Positions 1 to 9,072 of a DNA stretch of 64,000 nt are shown here, piece after piece. The DNA comes from Rhizobium sp. Q54 (lineage in GTDB: Bacteria > Pseudomonadota > Alphaproteobacteria > Rhizobiales > Xanthobacteraceae): positions 19,539 through 83,538 of the forward strand of contig CAMAWF010000007.1 in NCBI GenBank assembly GCA_945861895.1. The letters are read 5' to 3'. Numbering within the stretch: the stretch's first letter is position 1; every line of letters begins with the position of its first letter. The position numbers and the translations under genes are program-made. Below the pieces are notes generated by a model. That model made no database searches. It was not told the origin of the DNA and saw only the letters and a list, made by a program, of their open reading frames with translations.

Positions 1-1640
1 ACGGTTTCGCGCGCGATGATCTTGCCGCCGATCGCCGCCTGGATCGGAACCTGGAACATGTGCGGCGGAATAAGTTCCTTGAGCTTTTCCACCATGCCGC
101 GGCCGCGGCCTTCCGCGCGCGTCCGGTGCACCAGCATGGAGAGCGCATCGACCGGCTCTTCGTTGACCAGGATCGACATCTTCACCAGGTCGGCCGGCTT
201 GTAGTCGGTGAGGTGATAGTCGAACGAGGCATAGCCTTTCGACACCGATTTCAGCCGGTCGTAGAAATCGAACACCACCTCGTTGAGCGGCAGGTCGTAT
301 TTCGCCATTGCGCGATTGCCGACATAAGTGAGTTCGACCTGCGCGCCGCGGCGGTCCTGGCAGAGCTTGAGCACCGCGCCGAGATATTCGTCGGGCGTGA
401 GGATCGTCGCGCGGATCCACGGCTCATGGATTTCCAGAATCTTCATCGGATCCGGCATGTCGACCGGATTGTGAATCTCGATCTCCGTTCCGTCGCGCAG
501 CTTGATCTTGTAGATGACCGACGGCGCGGTCGCGATCAGATCGAGATTGAATTCGCGCTCCAGCCGCTCCTGGATGATTTCGAGATGCAGCAGCCCGAGG
601 AAGCCGCAGCGGAAACCGAAGCCGAGCGCGGCGGAGGTCTCCATCTCGTAGGAGAAGCTGGCGTCGTTGAGCCGCAGCTTGCCCATCGCCGCGCGCAAAT
701 CCTCGAACTGCGCAGCATCGACCGGGAACAGCCCGCAGAACACCACCGGAATGGCGGGGCGGAAGCCGGGCAGCGGCTCGCTCACCGGCCTGCGGTCGTC
801 GGTGATGGTGTCGCCGACGCGGGTGTCGGCCACTTCCTTGATCGAAGCGGTGATGGCGCCGATCTCGCCGGGGCCGAGTTCATCGACCGGCGTGAGCTTG
901 GGCGTGAAAACGCCGGTGCGGTCGACCTCGTATGACGCGTGGGTGCGCATCATGCGGATGCGCTGGCCCTTCTTCAAAGTGCCGTCGACGATGCGCACCA
1001 GCACGACGACGCCGAGATAGGAGTCGTACCAGCTGTCCACCAGCAGCGCTTTCAGCGGCGCCTCGCGGTCGCCTTTCGGGGCGGGGAGGCGTGTGACGAT
1101 GGCTTCCAGCACCGCCGGCACGTTCTGGCCGGTTTTTGCGGAAATCAAAATCGCCTGCGATGCGTCGAGGCCGATCACGTCCTCGATCTGCTGGCGCACT
1201 TTGTCGGGCTCGGCGGCGGGCAGATCGACCTTGTTGAGCACCGGCACGATCTCGTGGCCGTTGTCGATCGCCTGGTAGACGTTGGCGAGCGTCTGCGCCT
1301 CGACGCCCTGGCTGGCATCGACCACCAGCAGCGAGCCTTCGCAGGCGGCGAGCGAGCGGTTGACCTCATAGGCGAAGTCGACGTGCCCGGGCGTGTCGAT
1401 CAAATTGAGGATGTAATCCTTGCCGTCCTGCGCGCGGTATTTCAGGCGCACGGTCTGCGCCTTGATGGTGATGCCGCGCTCGCGCTCGATATCCATGGAA
1501 TCGAGCACCTGCTCCACCATCTCGCGCTCGGCCAGGCCGCCGGTCGACTGGATCAGCCGGTCGGCGAGCGTGGATTTGCCGTGGTCGATATGCGCGACGA
1601 TGGAGAAATTGCGAATGTTTTCGATCGGTACGGCCGCCAT
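1..1640 (-). CDS. lepA: Elongation factor 4 (LepA), 3' end cut off by the window
   Basis: Translational GTPase that back-translocates stalled ribosomes. About 546 residues are visible of a family length near 600; the C-terminal end lies beyond the left edge. The reading frame begins [24 protein letters not shown], shown by the P-loop AHIDHGKST near residue 15, the DTPGHVDF G3 motif and the NKVD G4 motif, followed by the EF-G-like domains II, III and V and a LepA-type C-terminal start. The ATG at 1638-1640 is directly in front of the conserved N-terminus. The gene runs away from the glycosyltransferase gene to its right, with about 125 bases between them. LepA rather than EF-G or TypA because of the N-terminal sequence and domain order. 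Confidence 0.95.
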   Translation of the reverse strand, partial: MAAVPIENIRNFSIVAHIDHGKSTLADRLIQSTGGLAEREMVEQVLDSMDIERERGITIKAQTVRLKYRAQDGKDYILNLIDTPGHVDFAYEVNRSLAACEGSLLVVDASQGVEAQTLANVYQAIDNGHEIVPVLNKVDLPAAEPDKVRQQIEDVIGLDASQAILISAKTGQNVPAVLEAIVTRLPAPKGDREAPLKALLVDSWYDSYLGVVVLVRIVDGTLKKGQRIRMMRTHASYEVDRTGVFTPKLTPVDELGPGEIGAITASIKEVADTRVGDTITDDRRPVSEPLPGFRPAIPVVFCGLFPVDAAQFEDLRAAMGKLRLNDASFSYEMETSAALGFGFRCGFLGLLHLEIIQERLEREFNLDLIATAPSVIYKIKLRDGTEIEIHNPVDMPDPMKILEIHEPWIRATILTPDEYLGAVLKLCQDRRGAQVELTYVGNRAMAKYDLPLNEVVFDFYDRLKSVSKGYASFDYHLTDYKPADLVKMSILVNEEPVDALSMLVHRTRAEGRGRGMVEKLKELIPPHMFQVPIQAAIGGKIIARET

Positions 1641-1765
1641 GCGGGCGAGATAACACCGGGGGTCACGGCCTGCAAGCGATGCACGCTTGTCACGATGTTT
1701 TCTGCGTTGCTTGCCCCGTCACTTGCCCCGTCATGGACGCTGTCAGACGCCGCCGCTAAGGTCGA

Positions 1766-3289
1766 ATGATGACAGCCATCGCCGATTCTGGAAGCCGCTG
1801 GCTGCGGCCTGCCGCGCGCGCCTTCGATGCCTTGAGCGATCCGGCGCGGCGCGAGCGGACGGTATTGCTGCTGCTGGCCGGATTTGTCGCCGCCTGGACG
1901 ATCTACGGCGCGCTCGCCAAAGGCAGCCAGGATATCCATGCCGACGTCGGTGAATTCTTCGGATGGTCGCGGGATTTCTCCCTCGGCTATAACCATCCGC
2001 CGCTTGGGGCGTGGATCACGGGCGCCTGGTTCTGGATTTTTCCGCGCGCCGACTGGGCGGCCTATCTGCTTGCCGCGGTCAATCTCGGCATCACGCTTTG
2101 GGTGTGCTGGAAGCTGTTCGGCGATTGGCTCGACGACGGCAAACGTGTCGCGGCGCTCGCGTTGTTGACGCTCACGCCGTTCTATTCGTTCCAGGCGCTG
2201 GTCTACAACGCCAACAGCGCGCAAATGCCGTTTTGGGCGGCGGTGACTTTGTTTTTTCTGCGCGCCTTCAAGCGCAACGACTGGCGGCTCGGCGCCTTGA
2301 CCGGCCTCGGCGCGGCGCTCGGCATGCTGACGAAATACTGGGCTATTTTTCTTATCGCCGGATTGGGGATCGCCGCGCTGATCGATCCGCGCCGCCGGCG
2401 CTTCTTGGCCTCACCGGTTCCCTGGGTGATGGCCGCGGTGGGGTTGCTGGTGCTGGCGCCGCATTTGATCTGGCTCGCGGGCGGGCACTCGTCCACCTTC
2501 GACTACGCCACGCAGTCGCTCCCGGCCAATCCGGCGTTGGGGCTGCTGCGGTCGTACCGCTATCCGCTCACGGCAATCGCCTACATGTTGCCGGTCATTC
2601 TGGCGGTGGCGCTGATGCGGCCAAACCGCGCCGCCGTCCGCGACATGTTGCTGCCCTCGGATCAGGACCGCCGGCTGATGTCGTTGGCGTTGTTCATTGC
2701 GCTGCTGCTGCCGTTCTTCACGAATTTTGCATTCTCCTCGCGGCTGTTGTCGCTGTGGACGATGCCGAACTGGAGCCTGCTGCCGATCGTGCTGCTCGGC
2801 ACGCCCCTGTTGGCGGTCACACGCGAGCACGCCGTTCGCATTCTCACTGTCGCCTTTGCGTTTCCGCTGATCGCGGTCGCCGTGGCGCCGGCCGTTGCGT
2901 TCATCATTCACCGCAACAATTCTGCCGACGGCAGCGCGCGCAACCGGCTGGTCGCGCATGAGGTCGAAACCGAATGGCGTAAGGCCACCGCCCGCCCGAT
3001 GCGCTTCATCGCCGGCGAAAACGTACGCGGCATCGCGTTCTACATCAAGGATGCGCCGTCTCCGATCGACAGCAATGACGTGGTCGGGACGTTCCGCTGG
3101 ATACCGCGCGACCGGATCGCGGCGGACGGCATCGCCATCGTATGCTGGAGCGACAATGGCGCATGCATCAAAAATGCCGCGCGCTACGGCCAGGGGCGGC
3201 AGAGCGAGGTCGAATTGCACCGCGACTACCTGGGCGTCGCCGGCCGCGCGCAGCGCTATCTGTTGATCGTCGTCCCGCCTAGAGCATGA
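1766..3289 (+). CDS. Membrane glycosyltransferase, GT-C (ArnT/PMT-like, family 39/83) type
   Basis: A 507-residue integral membrane protein with roughly ten hydrophobic segments spread over the first 390 residues and a soluble C-terminal tail. Near residue 55-75 it has DVGEFFGWSRDF followed by GYNHPPL, the first periplasmic loop pattern of polyprenyl-phosphate-sugar-dependent glycosyltransferases, and later a KYWAIFLIAG helix typical of the family. It probably transfers a sugar from a lipid carrier to an envelope acceptor on the periplasmic side; the acceptor cannot be told. The ATG at 1766 is preceded by an AAGG ribosome site; a second ATG follows directly. Its stop codon lies inside the terminal inverted repeat of the intergenic element at 3282-3405, so its last residues may have been set by that insertion. 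Confidence 0.8.
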   Translation: MMTAIADSGSRWLRPAARAFDALSDPARRERTVLLLLAGFVAAWTIYGALAKGSQDIHADVGEFFGWSRDFSLGYNHPPLGAWITGAWFWIFPRADWAAYLLAAVNLGITLWVCWKLFGDWLDDGKRVAALALLTLTPFYSFQALVYNANSAQMPFWAAVTLFFLRAFKRNDWRLGALTGLGAALGMLTKYWAIFLIAGLGIAALIDPRRRRFLASPVPWVMAAVGLLVLAPHLIWLAGGHSSTFDYATQSLPANPALGLLRSYRYPLTAIAYMLPVILAVALMRPNRAAVRDMLLPSDQDRRLMSLALFIALLLPFFTNFAFSSRLLSLWTMPNWSLLPIVLLGTPLLAVTREHAVRILTVAFAFPLIAVAVAPAVAFIIHRNNSADGSARNRLVAHEVETEWRKATARPMRFIAGENVRGIAFYIKDAPSPIDSNDVVGTFRWIPRDRIAADGIAIVCWSDNGACIKNAARYGQGRQSEVELHRDYLGVAGRAQRYLLIVVPPRA

Positions 3290-3405
3290 TCCCGAAAAGT
3301 GGGAACCGGTGTCCCGCCGGAGCCTGTGCTCGGGCCGACCAAAGGCCGGACCCGAGTGCGAAGCCCGCTTTGGCGGGCGAAGGAAGGTCGGAAAAGATCA
3401 TGCTC
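3282..3405. repeat. Intergenic palindromic repeat with GAGCATGATC termini
   Basis: The element starts GAGCATGATC at 3282-3291 and ends with its exact reverse complement GATCATGCTC at 3396-3405; inside are smaller inverted pieces such as CCCGCTTTGGCGGG. Elements of this kind (AGAGCATGATC...GGAAAAGATCATGCTC) are familiar as dispersed intergenic repeats in Bradyrhizobium and relatives. It lies between the convergent glycosyltransferase and ahcY genes and contains the stop codon of the first. It may fold as a large hairpin and act as a transcription barrier, which is inference. Confidence 0.85.
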
Positions 3406-3418
3406 AAAAAAAGCAGAA

Positions 3419-4840
3419 TCAGTAGCGGTAATGGTCCGCCTTGTAGGGGCCCTCGGCCGCGATGCCGATATAGCTCGACTGCTTGGGCGTGAGCTTGGTC
3501 AACTTCACGCCGATCTTGTCGAGATGCAGGCGTGCGACTTTTTCGTCGAGCTGCTTCGGCAGCACGTAGACTTTCTTCTCGTATTTGCCGGGATTGGTCC
3601 ACAGCTCGATCTGCGCCAGCGTCTGGTTGGTGAAGGAGGCCGACATCACGAAGCTCGGATGGCCCATGGCGTTGCCGAGATTCACCAGCCGGCCTTCCGA
3701 GAGCAGGATGATGCGCTTGCCGTCGGCGAATTCGATCTCATCCACCTGCGGCTTGACGTTGTGCCATTTGAAATTCTTTAACGCCGCCACCTGAATCTCG
3801 CTGTCGAAATGCCCGATGTTGCAGACGATGGCGCGGTCCTTCATCGCCCGCATGTGATCGACGGTGATGACGTCGAGATTGCCGGTTGCCGTGCAGAAAA
3901 TATCCGCGCGCGATGCGGCTTCCTCCATGGTGACCACTTCGTAGCCTTCCATCGCCGCTTGCAGCGCGCAGATCGGATCGATTTCCGAGACCAGCACGCG
4001 GCAGCCGGCCTGGCGCAATGACGCGGCCGAGCCCTTGCCGACGTCGCCGAAGCCCGCGACCATCGCGACCTTGCCGGCCATCATCACGTCGGTGCCGCGG
4101 CGGATGCCGTCGACCAGCGACTCGCGGCAGCCGTAGAGGTTGTCGAATTTCGACTTGGTGACGCTGTCGTTGACGTTGATCGCCGGCCACAGCAGCGTGC
4201 CGTTCTTCTGCATCTCGTAGAGGCGGTGGACGCCGGTGGTGGTTTCCTCGCTGACGCCTTTGATCGAGACGGCGTTCTTTTTGTACCAGCCAGGTATCGC
4301 CTTCATCCGCTTCTTGATCGAAGCGAACAGGATTTCTTCTTCTTCATTGCTGGCTTTGTCGAGAAAAGCAGTGTCGCCGTGTTCCGCGCGCAGGCCGAGA
4401 TGAATGAGCAACGTCGCGTCGCCGCCGTCGTCGAGGATCATGTTGGGCACGCCGCCGTCGCCCCACTCGAAGATCTTGTGGGTGTAATCCCAATAGTCCT
4501 GCAGGCTCTCGCCCTTGATCGCGAACACCGGGACGCCGGCGGCGGCGATCGCGGCGGCGGCATGGTCCTGCGTCGAATAGATGTTGCACGACGCCCAGCG
4601 CACGTCCGCGCCGAGCGCGGTCAGCGTCTCGATCAGCACGCCGGTCTGGATCGTCATGTGCAGCGAGCCGGCGATGCGCGCGCCCTTGAGCGGCTGCTTG
4701 GCGCTGAATTCCTCGCGCGTCGTCATCAGGCCGGGCATTTCGGTCTCGGCGATGGCGAGTTCCTTGCGGCCCCATTCGGCAAGGCCGATGTCCTTGACGA
4801 TGTAATCGGTAGCCGTGGATTTCTTCGCAGCTGCGGTCAT
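3419..4840 (-). CDS. ahcY: S-adenosyl-L-homocysteine hydrolase (adenosylhomocysteinase)
   Basis: Cleaves S-adenosylhomocysteine to adenosine and homocysteine, keeping methylation reactions free of product inhibition. The 473-residue protein begins with [28 protein letters not shown], has the substrate-domain segment [14 protein letters not shown], the NAD-binding GFGDVGKG at about residues 263-270, and ends KADHYRY, the C-terminus typical of the enzyme, which reaches into the neighbouring subunit's NAD site. Full length for a proteobacterial member with the usual 40-residue insertion. It is the last gene of the HPr/EIIA/HprK/ChvG/ChvI block, 126 bases downstream of the HPr gene, so it may be read from that operon, from its own leader, or both. 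Confidence 0.97.
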   Translation of the reverse strand: MTAAAKKSTATDYIVKDIGLAEWGRKELAIAETEMPGLMTTREEFSAKQPLKGARIAGSLHMTIQTGVLIETLTALGADVRWASCNIYSTQDHAAAAIAAAGVPVFAIKGESLQDYWDYTHKIFEWGDGGVPNMILDDGGDATLLIHLGLRAEHGDTAFLDKASNEEEEILFASIKKRMKAIPGWYKKNAVSIKGVSEETTTGVHRLYEMQKNGTLLWPAINVNDSVTKSKFDNLYGCRESLVDGIRRGTDVMMAGKVAMVAGFGDVGKGSAASLRQAGCRVLVSEIDPICALQAAMEGYEVVTMEEAASRADIFCTATGNLDVITVDHMRAMKDRAIVCNIGHFDSEIQVAALKNFKWHNVKPQVDEIEFADGKRIILLSEGRLVNLGNAMGHPSFVMSASFTNQTLAQIELWTNPGKYEKKVYVLPKQLDEKVARLHLDKIGVKLTKLTPKQSSYIGIAAEGPYKADHYRY

Positions 4841-4875
4841 GGCGGGCCCTGATGTTGAAAATACGCGGCACGCAA

Positions 4876-4917
4876 GGGGCCGCAGTCGGGCGTGGCTATA
4901 GCAGGCTGCGCGGCCCC
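4876..4917 (-). promoter_or_regulatory. Inverted repeat in the ahcY leader
   Basis: GGGGCCGC at 4876-4883 pairs with GCGGCCCC at 4910-4917 over a 26-base spacer, in the 126-base gap between the HPr gene and ahcY. It could be a terminator-like or 5' leader structure. No T-run follows it on the minus strand. It does not match the SAH or SAM-II riboswitch patterns as far as can be judged by eye. Confidence 0.3.
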
Positions 4918-4966
4918 CCGCAATGAAGGTATAAGGATTTCTTTATATGGCGTGTGAGGCCGGCCG

Positions 4967-5266
4967 CTAGTCTTCTTCGCCGAACCCGCCGGTTACCAGT
5001 GCCGCGATAGCGTCCATCGCCTCGCCGGCTTGCTTGCCGGTCGTCATCACGGTGATGGAAGTGCCCGGCGCCGCGGCCAGCATCATCAGGCCCATGATCG
5101 AAGTGCCGCCGACCGTTTCGTTGCCGCGGGTGACTTTCACCTCGGCGTCGAACCGCTCGACGCATTGCACGAACTTGGCCGAGGCGCGGGCGTGCAGGCC
5201 CTTTTTGTTGACGATTTCGATGATCCGCGTGAGGGGAGCCCCGGCGGGTGCGGCAGGCTCGCTCAT
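4967..5266 (-). CDS. ptsH: Phosphocarrier protein HPr (PTS-Ntr / regulatory PTS)
   Basis: A 99-residue phosphocarrier that accepts phosphate from enzyme I and passes it to EIIA proteins. The active-site histidine is H25 in KKGLHARAS. The second regulatory site is S56 in GGTSIMGLMML, the position phosphorylated by HPr kinase in other bacteria; the kinase gene is three genes upstream, so both sites are likely used. The N-terminal extension of about ten residues before the first strand is short and Pro/Ala-rich. The start codon overlaps the stop of the EIIA gene by four bases, which implies translational coupling. In alphaproteobacteria this system works in regulation, not bulk sugar uptake, and no membrane EIIB/EIIC genes are nearby. 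Confidence 0.95.
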   Translation of the reverse strand: MSEPAAPAGAPLTRIIEIVNKKGLHARASAKFVQCVERFDAEVKVTRGNETVGGTSIMGLMMLAAAPGTSITVMTTGKQAGEAMDAIAALVTGGFGEED

Positions 5267-5664
5267 TTACCGGTGAGTACCCGGCTGGCGATGGTGCAGT
5301 ATTTGCGTCCGGCTTCCTGCGCGGCGTTCACCGCCTCTTGCAGCGGGTGGGTTTCACGCACCTTGGCGAGCTTGATGAGCATCGGGAGATTGATGCCGGC
5401 CAAGACCTCGACCTTGGGCTGGCTCATCACCGAAATCGCCAGGTTGGAGGGCGTGCCGCCGAACATGTCGGTGAGGATCGCGACCCCTTCGCCGCTGTCG
5501 ACGCGCTTGACCGCGTCGATAATGTCCTTGCGGGCCTGCTCCACGTCGTCATCGGGATCGATGGTCACGGCCTCGATCTGACGCTGCGGCCCCACCACGT
5601 GTTCGAGCGCAGCGCGGAACTCGATGGCGAGCCGCCCGTGGGTAACGAGAACAAGACCGATCAT
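5263..5664 (-). CDS. PTS EIIA component, mannose/fructose family (regulatory)
   Basis: A 133-residue EIIA(Man)-type protein. The phosphorylated histidine is H9 in GLVLVTHGRLA, and the second conserved segment is the LTDMFGGTPSN turn near residues 66-76. It takes phosphate from HPr. As no permease components lie beside it, the protein is best read as the terminal phosphate acceptor of a regulatory PTS, as known for the ManX/EIIA(Man) of rhizobia. It precedes and overlaps the HPr gene by four bases; the gap to hprK upstream is 234 bases and holds no gene, so a separate promoter there is possible. Confidence 0.93.
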   Translation of the reverse strand: MIGLVLVTHGRLAIEFRAALEHVVGPQRQIEAVTIDPDDDVEQARKDIIDAVKRVDSGEGVAILTDMFGGTPSNLAISVMSQPKVEVLAGINLPMLIKLAKVRETHPLQEAVNAAQEAGRKYCTIASRVLTGK

Positions 5665-5898
5665 CGGGAACTCCCCGTGGGCGCTAGGTTACGCCGCACG
5701 CAAGGGGGCACATTCATGGACATCCGAAGGCCGAGCGCAAGAGTTGTTCTCGCTATATAGGGGCGATGCTGCACTGCGAAAAGAGGGCAAAACGGGGGGC
5801 TCGGTGCGGTGGATTTGCAGGGGGTCGATCGTATGCCCGTTATAGTTACTTTTCCCCCACCGAACGGGCGTGGGGCGTAGCGCAGGGCCCTCGCGAGG

Positions 5899-6357
5899 TC
5901 AATTCCCGCTCGCCATCGTCCGCAGCAAAACCAACACCGGCTGTAGGGGCTCAGTCCCGGATGCGACCGCAAGCCGCGGCAGGCGGATGCCCGAAATCGT
6001 CGTTTCCTGCTCCCCAGCTTTCGGCAGGCGCTCGGCCCCTTCGGCGCCAAGGTCGATGACCAGCCTCGCCACGGCCACCGGCTCGAAGGCAAAGCGCCTG
6101 ATGCCGAGGCCGCGGACTTCCAAAAGCCCGGCCAGCTGTGCAGCCGGGCGCACCAGTAGCCTGCCGTGACTGGCTTCGGCATGGATGCGATCGTCGCCGA
6201 CGAGCCGCGCAAACGTCAGCGCGCCGGCTTCCGCCATTTGCAGCAACGCCAGCACCAGCCGCGACTTGCCGGCGCCGGCCGGTCCGCGGATCAGCGCGGC
6301 TTTTGCACCGACCAGCACCGCAGAAGCGTGGATGGTCGCGCCCGCGTCCGCCATCAT
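5899..6357 (-). CDS. hprK: HPr kinase/phosphorylase, short alphaproteobacterial form
   Basis: Phosphorylates HPr on the regulatory serine and can reverse the reaction. At 152 residues it lacks the N-terminal domain of the Firmicutes enzyme and consists of the catalytic domain only, the usual form in alphaproteobacteria. The Walker A loop is GPAGAGKS at residues 25-32; HASAVLVGAKAALIRG before it and GDDRIHAE near residue 54 fit the family. The start overlaps the end of chvG by four bases, so the sensor kinase and HPr kinase are translationally coupled. It links the ChvG/ChvI envelope sensor and the PTS components physically in one operon. Confidence 0.93.
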   Translation of the reverse strand: MMADAGATIHASAVLVGAKAALIRGPAGAGKSRLVLALLQMAEAGALTFARLVGDDRIHAEASHGRLLVRPAAQLAGLLEVRGLGIRRFAFEPVAVARLVIDLGAEGAERLPKAGEQETTISGIRLPRLAVASGTEPLQPVLVLLRTMASGN

Positions 6358-8156
6358 TTCGCCGGCAGCCGCACCGCGAAGCGCGCACCGAGCACCGGCG
6401 GTGTCGCCCCGGCGGCGGCGACGCCCATGCGGTTCTCAACGCGAAGCGTCCCGTCATGGGCTTCCACGATCTGCTTGGAGATGGAAAGCCCGAGTCCGGA
6501 ATTATGCCCGAAGCCCTGATGCGGCCGGTCGGTATAGAAGCGCTCGAAAATCTTGTCCAAGGCATCGGGCCGGATGCCCGGGCCGTCGTCATCGACGACG
6601 ATCTCGACTTCGTCTTTCAGACGCCGGCAGGTCACCCGCACGGTGCCGCCCGGCGGCGAGAACGAGCGCGCATTGTCGATGAGGTTGCTGATCACCTGAC
6701 CGATCCGGGAATCGTGACCGGGCACCGCGAAATCCGCAGGGCCGCCGCCTTCAAAGGCAAGCGTTACGTTGACGCCGTCTTCGTTTTGCACCTCGTTGCC
6801 GACGGTGACGAGCGTATTGAGCAGCTCGGAAAGATCGACCGGGGCGACCTCCTGGCGCTGCAATTCGGCATCGAGGCGGCTGGCATCGGAAATATCGGTA
6901 ATCAACCGGTCGAGCCGCTGCACGTCGTGCTGAATGACGGCGAGCAGCCGGGCGCGGCTTTCCTCCGATTTTGTCAGCGGCAACGTCTCCACCGCCGAGC
7001 GCAACGAGGTCAGCGGATTTTTGAGTTCATGCGCGACGTCGGCGGCGAAGCTCTCGATCGCCTCGATGCGGCTGTAGAGCGCGTTGGTCATGTCGCGCAG
7101 CGTGCCGGAAAGATGCCCAATTTCGTCGCGCCGCCGGGTGAAGTCCGGTATCTCCACGCGCGAACGAATGCGCCGGCGCACGCGCTCGGCGCCGTCGGCG
7201 AGCCGGCGCACCGGACCCGCGATGGTGCCGGCCAGCAGCATCGAGAGCACCACCATGACGCTGGCGGCGACCAAAAAAACCTTGAGGATGGCGAGCCGCT
7301 CGGCCTCGACGATCTGGTCGATGTCGGCGCCCTGGGTCGAGAGCAGCAACGCGCCGCGCACGGCGCGGAAGCGCTGCACCGGCACCGCGACCGAGACGAT
7401 CACCTCGCCGCGATCGTTGACCCGCACGATGCTGGCGTGCAGTCCGTTGAGCGCCTGCGCCACTTCCGGATAGCCCTTGCCGTTCTCCGGCCCCAGCTCG
7501 CGGTAGAGCGGGAGATCGCCGCGGCCGAGCCAGCGGCGGATGGCGATGAAGGTGCGCTCCGCCACGCCCGGCTTTTCTGCGGTCGGCGGCGGCAGATCGA
7601 AGCGCAACACGTCGCCGCGGCCGTAAAGGCTGCGGCTGTCGAGGATGAGCACGCCGTCGCGGTCGTAGATGCGCGCGCGCGTCTTGGTCGGCGAGACCAG
7701 GCGGCGCAGCACCGGCGCAACCCGCTCCGGATTGATCGGGAATTCGAGGCCGGACAAGATATCGTCGGTGGGGCCGTAGCTTTCGCCCGCCTGCAATTCG
7801 AGCAGCCGTTCCGGATCGATGGTGATGGAATCGGTTTCCACCGTGGCCGAGGCCGCGATCGCGCCGGCGATGATCTCGCTCTGCACCAGCAGGCTTTGCA
7901 CCCGCGCTTCGATCAGCCCGGCGCGAAATTGCGAGAGATAAAGAATGCCGATCACCAGCGTGATCAACCCGGCGAGATTGAGAAAGACGATACGGCGGGT
8001 GAGGCTGGAGAAGCTTTGCGCGACGAAGAAATGCCAAGCCGGGCGCAGCACGCTTTTGATGCGCTCAAATCGGGCGCGCACGGCACGCGGAGAATGCTCG
8101 CCGGACCGCTCGGCCTTGGCGGCGGGTGCAGCGATATCCGTGGTTCGATCGAGCAC
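6354..8156 (-). CDS. chvG: Two-component sensor histidine kinase ChvG
   Basis: A 600-residue membrane histidine kinase (ChvG/ExoS type) that senses envelope or acid stress and phosphorylates ChvI. After a polar N-terminus of about 55 residues comes transmembrane helix 1 (RRIVFLNLAGLITLVIGILYL), a periplasmic domain to about residue 275, helix 2 (ILKVFLVAASVMVVLSMLL), a HAMP region, the dimerisation box with phosphorylated H376 in DVAHELKNPLTSLRS, and an ATPase domain with DDGPGIR and GLGLSIS motifs. It lies 57 bases downstream of chvI and overlaps hprK. The product controls exopolysaccharide, motility and virulence or symbiosis genes in relatives. Confidence 0.95.
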   Translation of the reverse strand: MLDRTTDIAAPAAKAERSGEHSPRAVRARFERIKSVLRPAWHFFVAQSFSSLTRRIVFLNLAGLITLVIGILYLSQFRAGLIEARVQSLLVQSEIIAGAIAASATVETDSITIDPERLLELQAGESYGPTDDILSGLEFPINPERVAPVLRRLVSPTKTRARIYDRDGVLILDSRSLYGRGDVLRFDLPPPTAEKPGVAERTFIAIRRWLGRGDLPLYRELGPENGKGYPEVAQALNGLHASIVRVNDRGEVIVSVAVPVQRFRAVRGALLLSTQGADIDQIVEAERLAILKVFLVAASVMVVLSMLLAGTIAGPVRRLADGAERVRRRIRSRVEIPDFTRRRDEIGHLSGTLRDMTNALYSRIEAIESFAADVAHELKNPLTSLRSAVETLPLTKSEESRARLLAVIQHDVQRLDRLITDISDASRLDAELQRQEVAPVDLSELLNTLVTVGNEVQNEDGVNVTLAFEGGGPADFAVPGHDSRIGQVISNLIDNARSFSPPGGTVRVTCRRLKDEVEIVVDDDGPGIRPDALDKIFERFYTDRPHQGFGHNSGLGLSISKQIVEAHDGTLRVENRMGVAAAGATPPVLGARFAVRLPAK

Positions 8157-8213
8157 TTGGTTCCAGCCCGCCGCGTTGCGATCGTGGCTTTTCGCGCGCT
8201 GTCGTTTCGCGCG

Positions 8214-8912
8214 TCAGCTTTCCTTGAAACGATAACCGACGCCGTACAGCGTCTCGATCATTTCGAAGTCGTCGTCCACGACCTTGAATTTCTTGCGCAA
8301 CCGTTTGATGTGGCTGTCGATGGTGCGGTCGTCGACATAAACCTGATCGTCGTAGGCGGCGTCCATCAGCGCATTGCGGCTTTTGACCACGCCGGGACGC
8401 GTCGCCAGCGCCTGCAAAATGAGGAATTCGGTGACGGTGAGCGTGACCGGCTCGTTCTTCCAGGTGCAGTTGTGGCGCTCGGGATCCATCCGCAACTGAC
8501 CGCGCTCAAGCGCCTTGGCGTCGATTTCCTTCGGCGCGGTGGCATCCTTCGGGCTGACGCGGCGCAGCACGGCCTTGACGCGCTCGACCAGCAGGCGCTG
8601 CGAGAACGGTTTGCGGATGAAATCGTCGGCGCCCATCTTGAGCCCGAACAATTCGTCGATCTCCTCGTCCTTGGAGGTGAGGAAGATCACCGGAATGTCC
8701 GACTTCTGCCGCAACCGGCGTAGCGTCTCCATCCCGTCCATGCGCGGCATTTTGATGTCGAGAATGGCGAGATCGGGAAGCGAGGTCTTGAAGCCGTCAA
8801 GCGCGGAGGCGCCGTCGGTGTAGGTCATGATGCGGTAGCCCTCGGCTTCCAATGCAATGGATACCGAGGTGAGAATATTGCGGTCGTCGTCGACGAGAGC
8901 GATGGTCGGCAT
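8214..8912 (-). CDS. chvI: Two-component response regulator ChvI (OmpR family)
   Basis: A 232-residue response regulator: receiver domain with acidic triad D8-D9-D10 and phospho-acceptor D52 in [13 protein letters not shown], the conserved K in IRKPF, then an OmpR-type winged-helix DNA-binding domain ending [15 protein letters not shown] and [12 protein letters not shown]. The frame stays open 27 codons further upstream, but the ATG at 8910-8912 is chosen because it starts the conserved [12 protein letters not shown] and has an AGAGAGG ribosome site just before it. It is divergent from the HugZ-like gene, with a 160-base shared promoter region. The usual alphaproteobacterial neighbour on this side is pckA, here one gene further away. 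Confidence 0.96.
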   Translation of the reverse strand: MPTIALVDDDRNILTSVSIALEAEGYRIMTYTDGASALDGFKTSLPDLAILDIKMPRMDGMETLRRLRQKSDIPVIFLTSKDEEIDELFGLKMGADDFIRKPFSQRLLVERVKAVLRRVSPKDATAPKEIDAKALERGQLRMDPERHNCTWKNEPVTLTVTEFLILQALATRPGVVKSRNALMDAAYDDQVYVDDRTIDSHIKRLRKKFKVVDDDFEMIETLYGVGYRFKES

Positions 8913-9072
8913 GAAGCCTCTCTTCTCCGTGACGGGTTCCCGCTGGCTTTGAAGCCTGCAAACGTGGGCCGAAATGTGACAATTGTGCAACAACTATGTG
9001 ATTCCGCGGGGAATACAACCCCACTGAGGATAGAAATGCGTTGGCGCGCCGATCGCGTTAACCTGCCGGCCG

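Noticed and set aside
4841..4966. SAH or SAM-II riboswitch before ahcY
   Set aside because: A hairpin is present but the conserved core bases of those classes were not found.
6138..8723. Very long open frame on plus across hprK, chvG and chvI
   Set aside because: It is antisense to three well-supported genes; its protein is Arg/Ala/His-rich low-complexity sequence as produced by G+C-rich codon bias.
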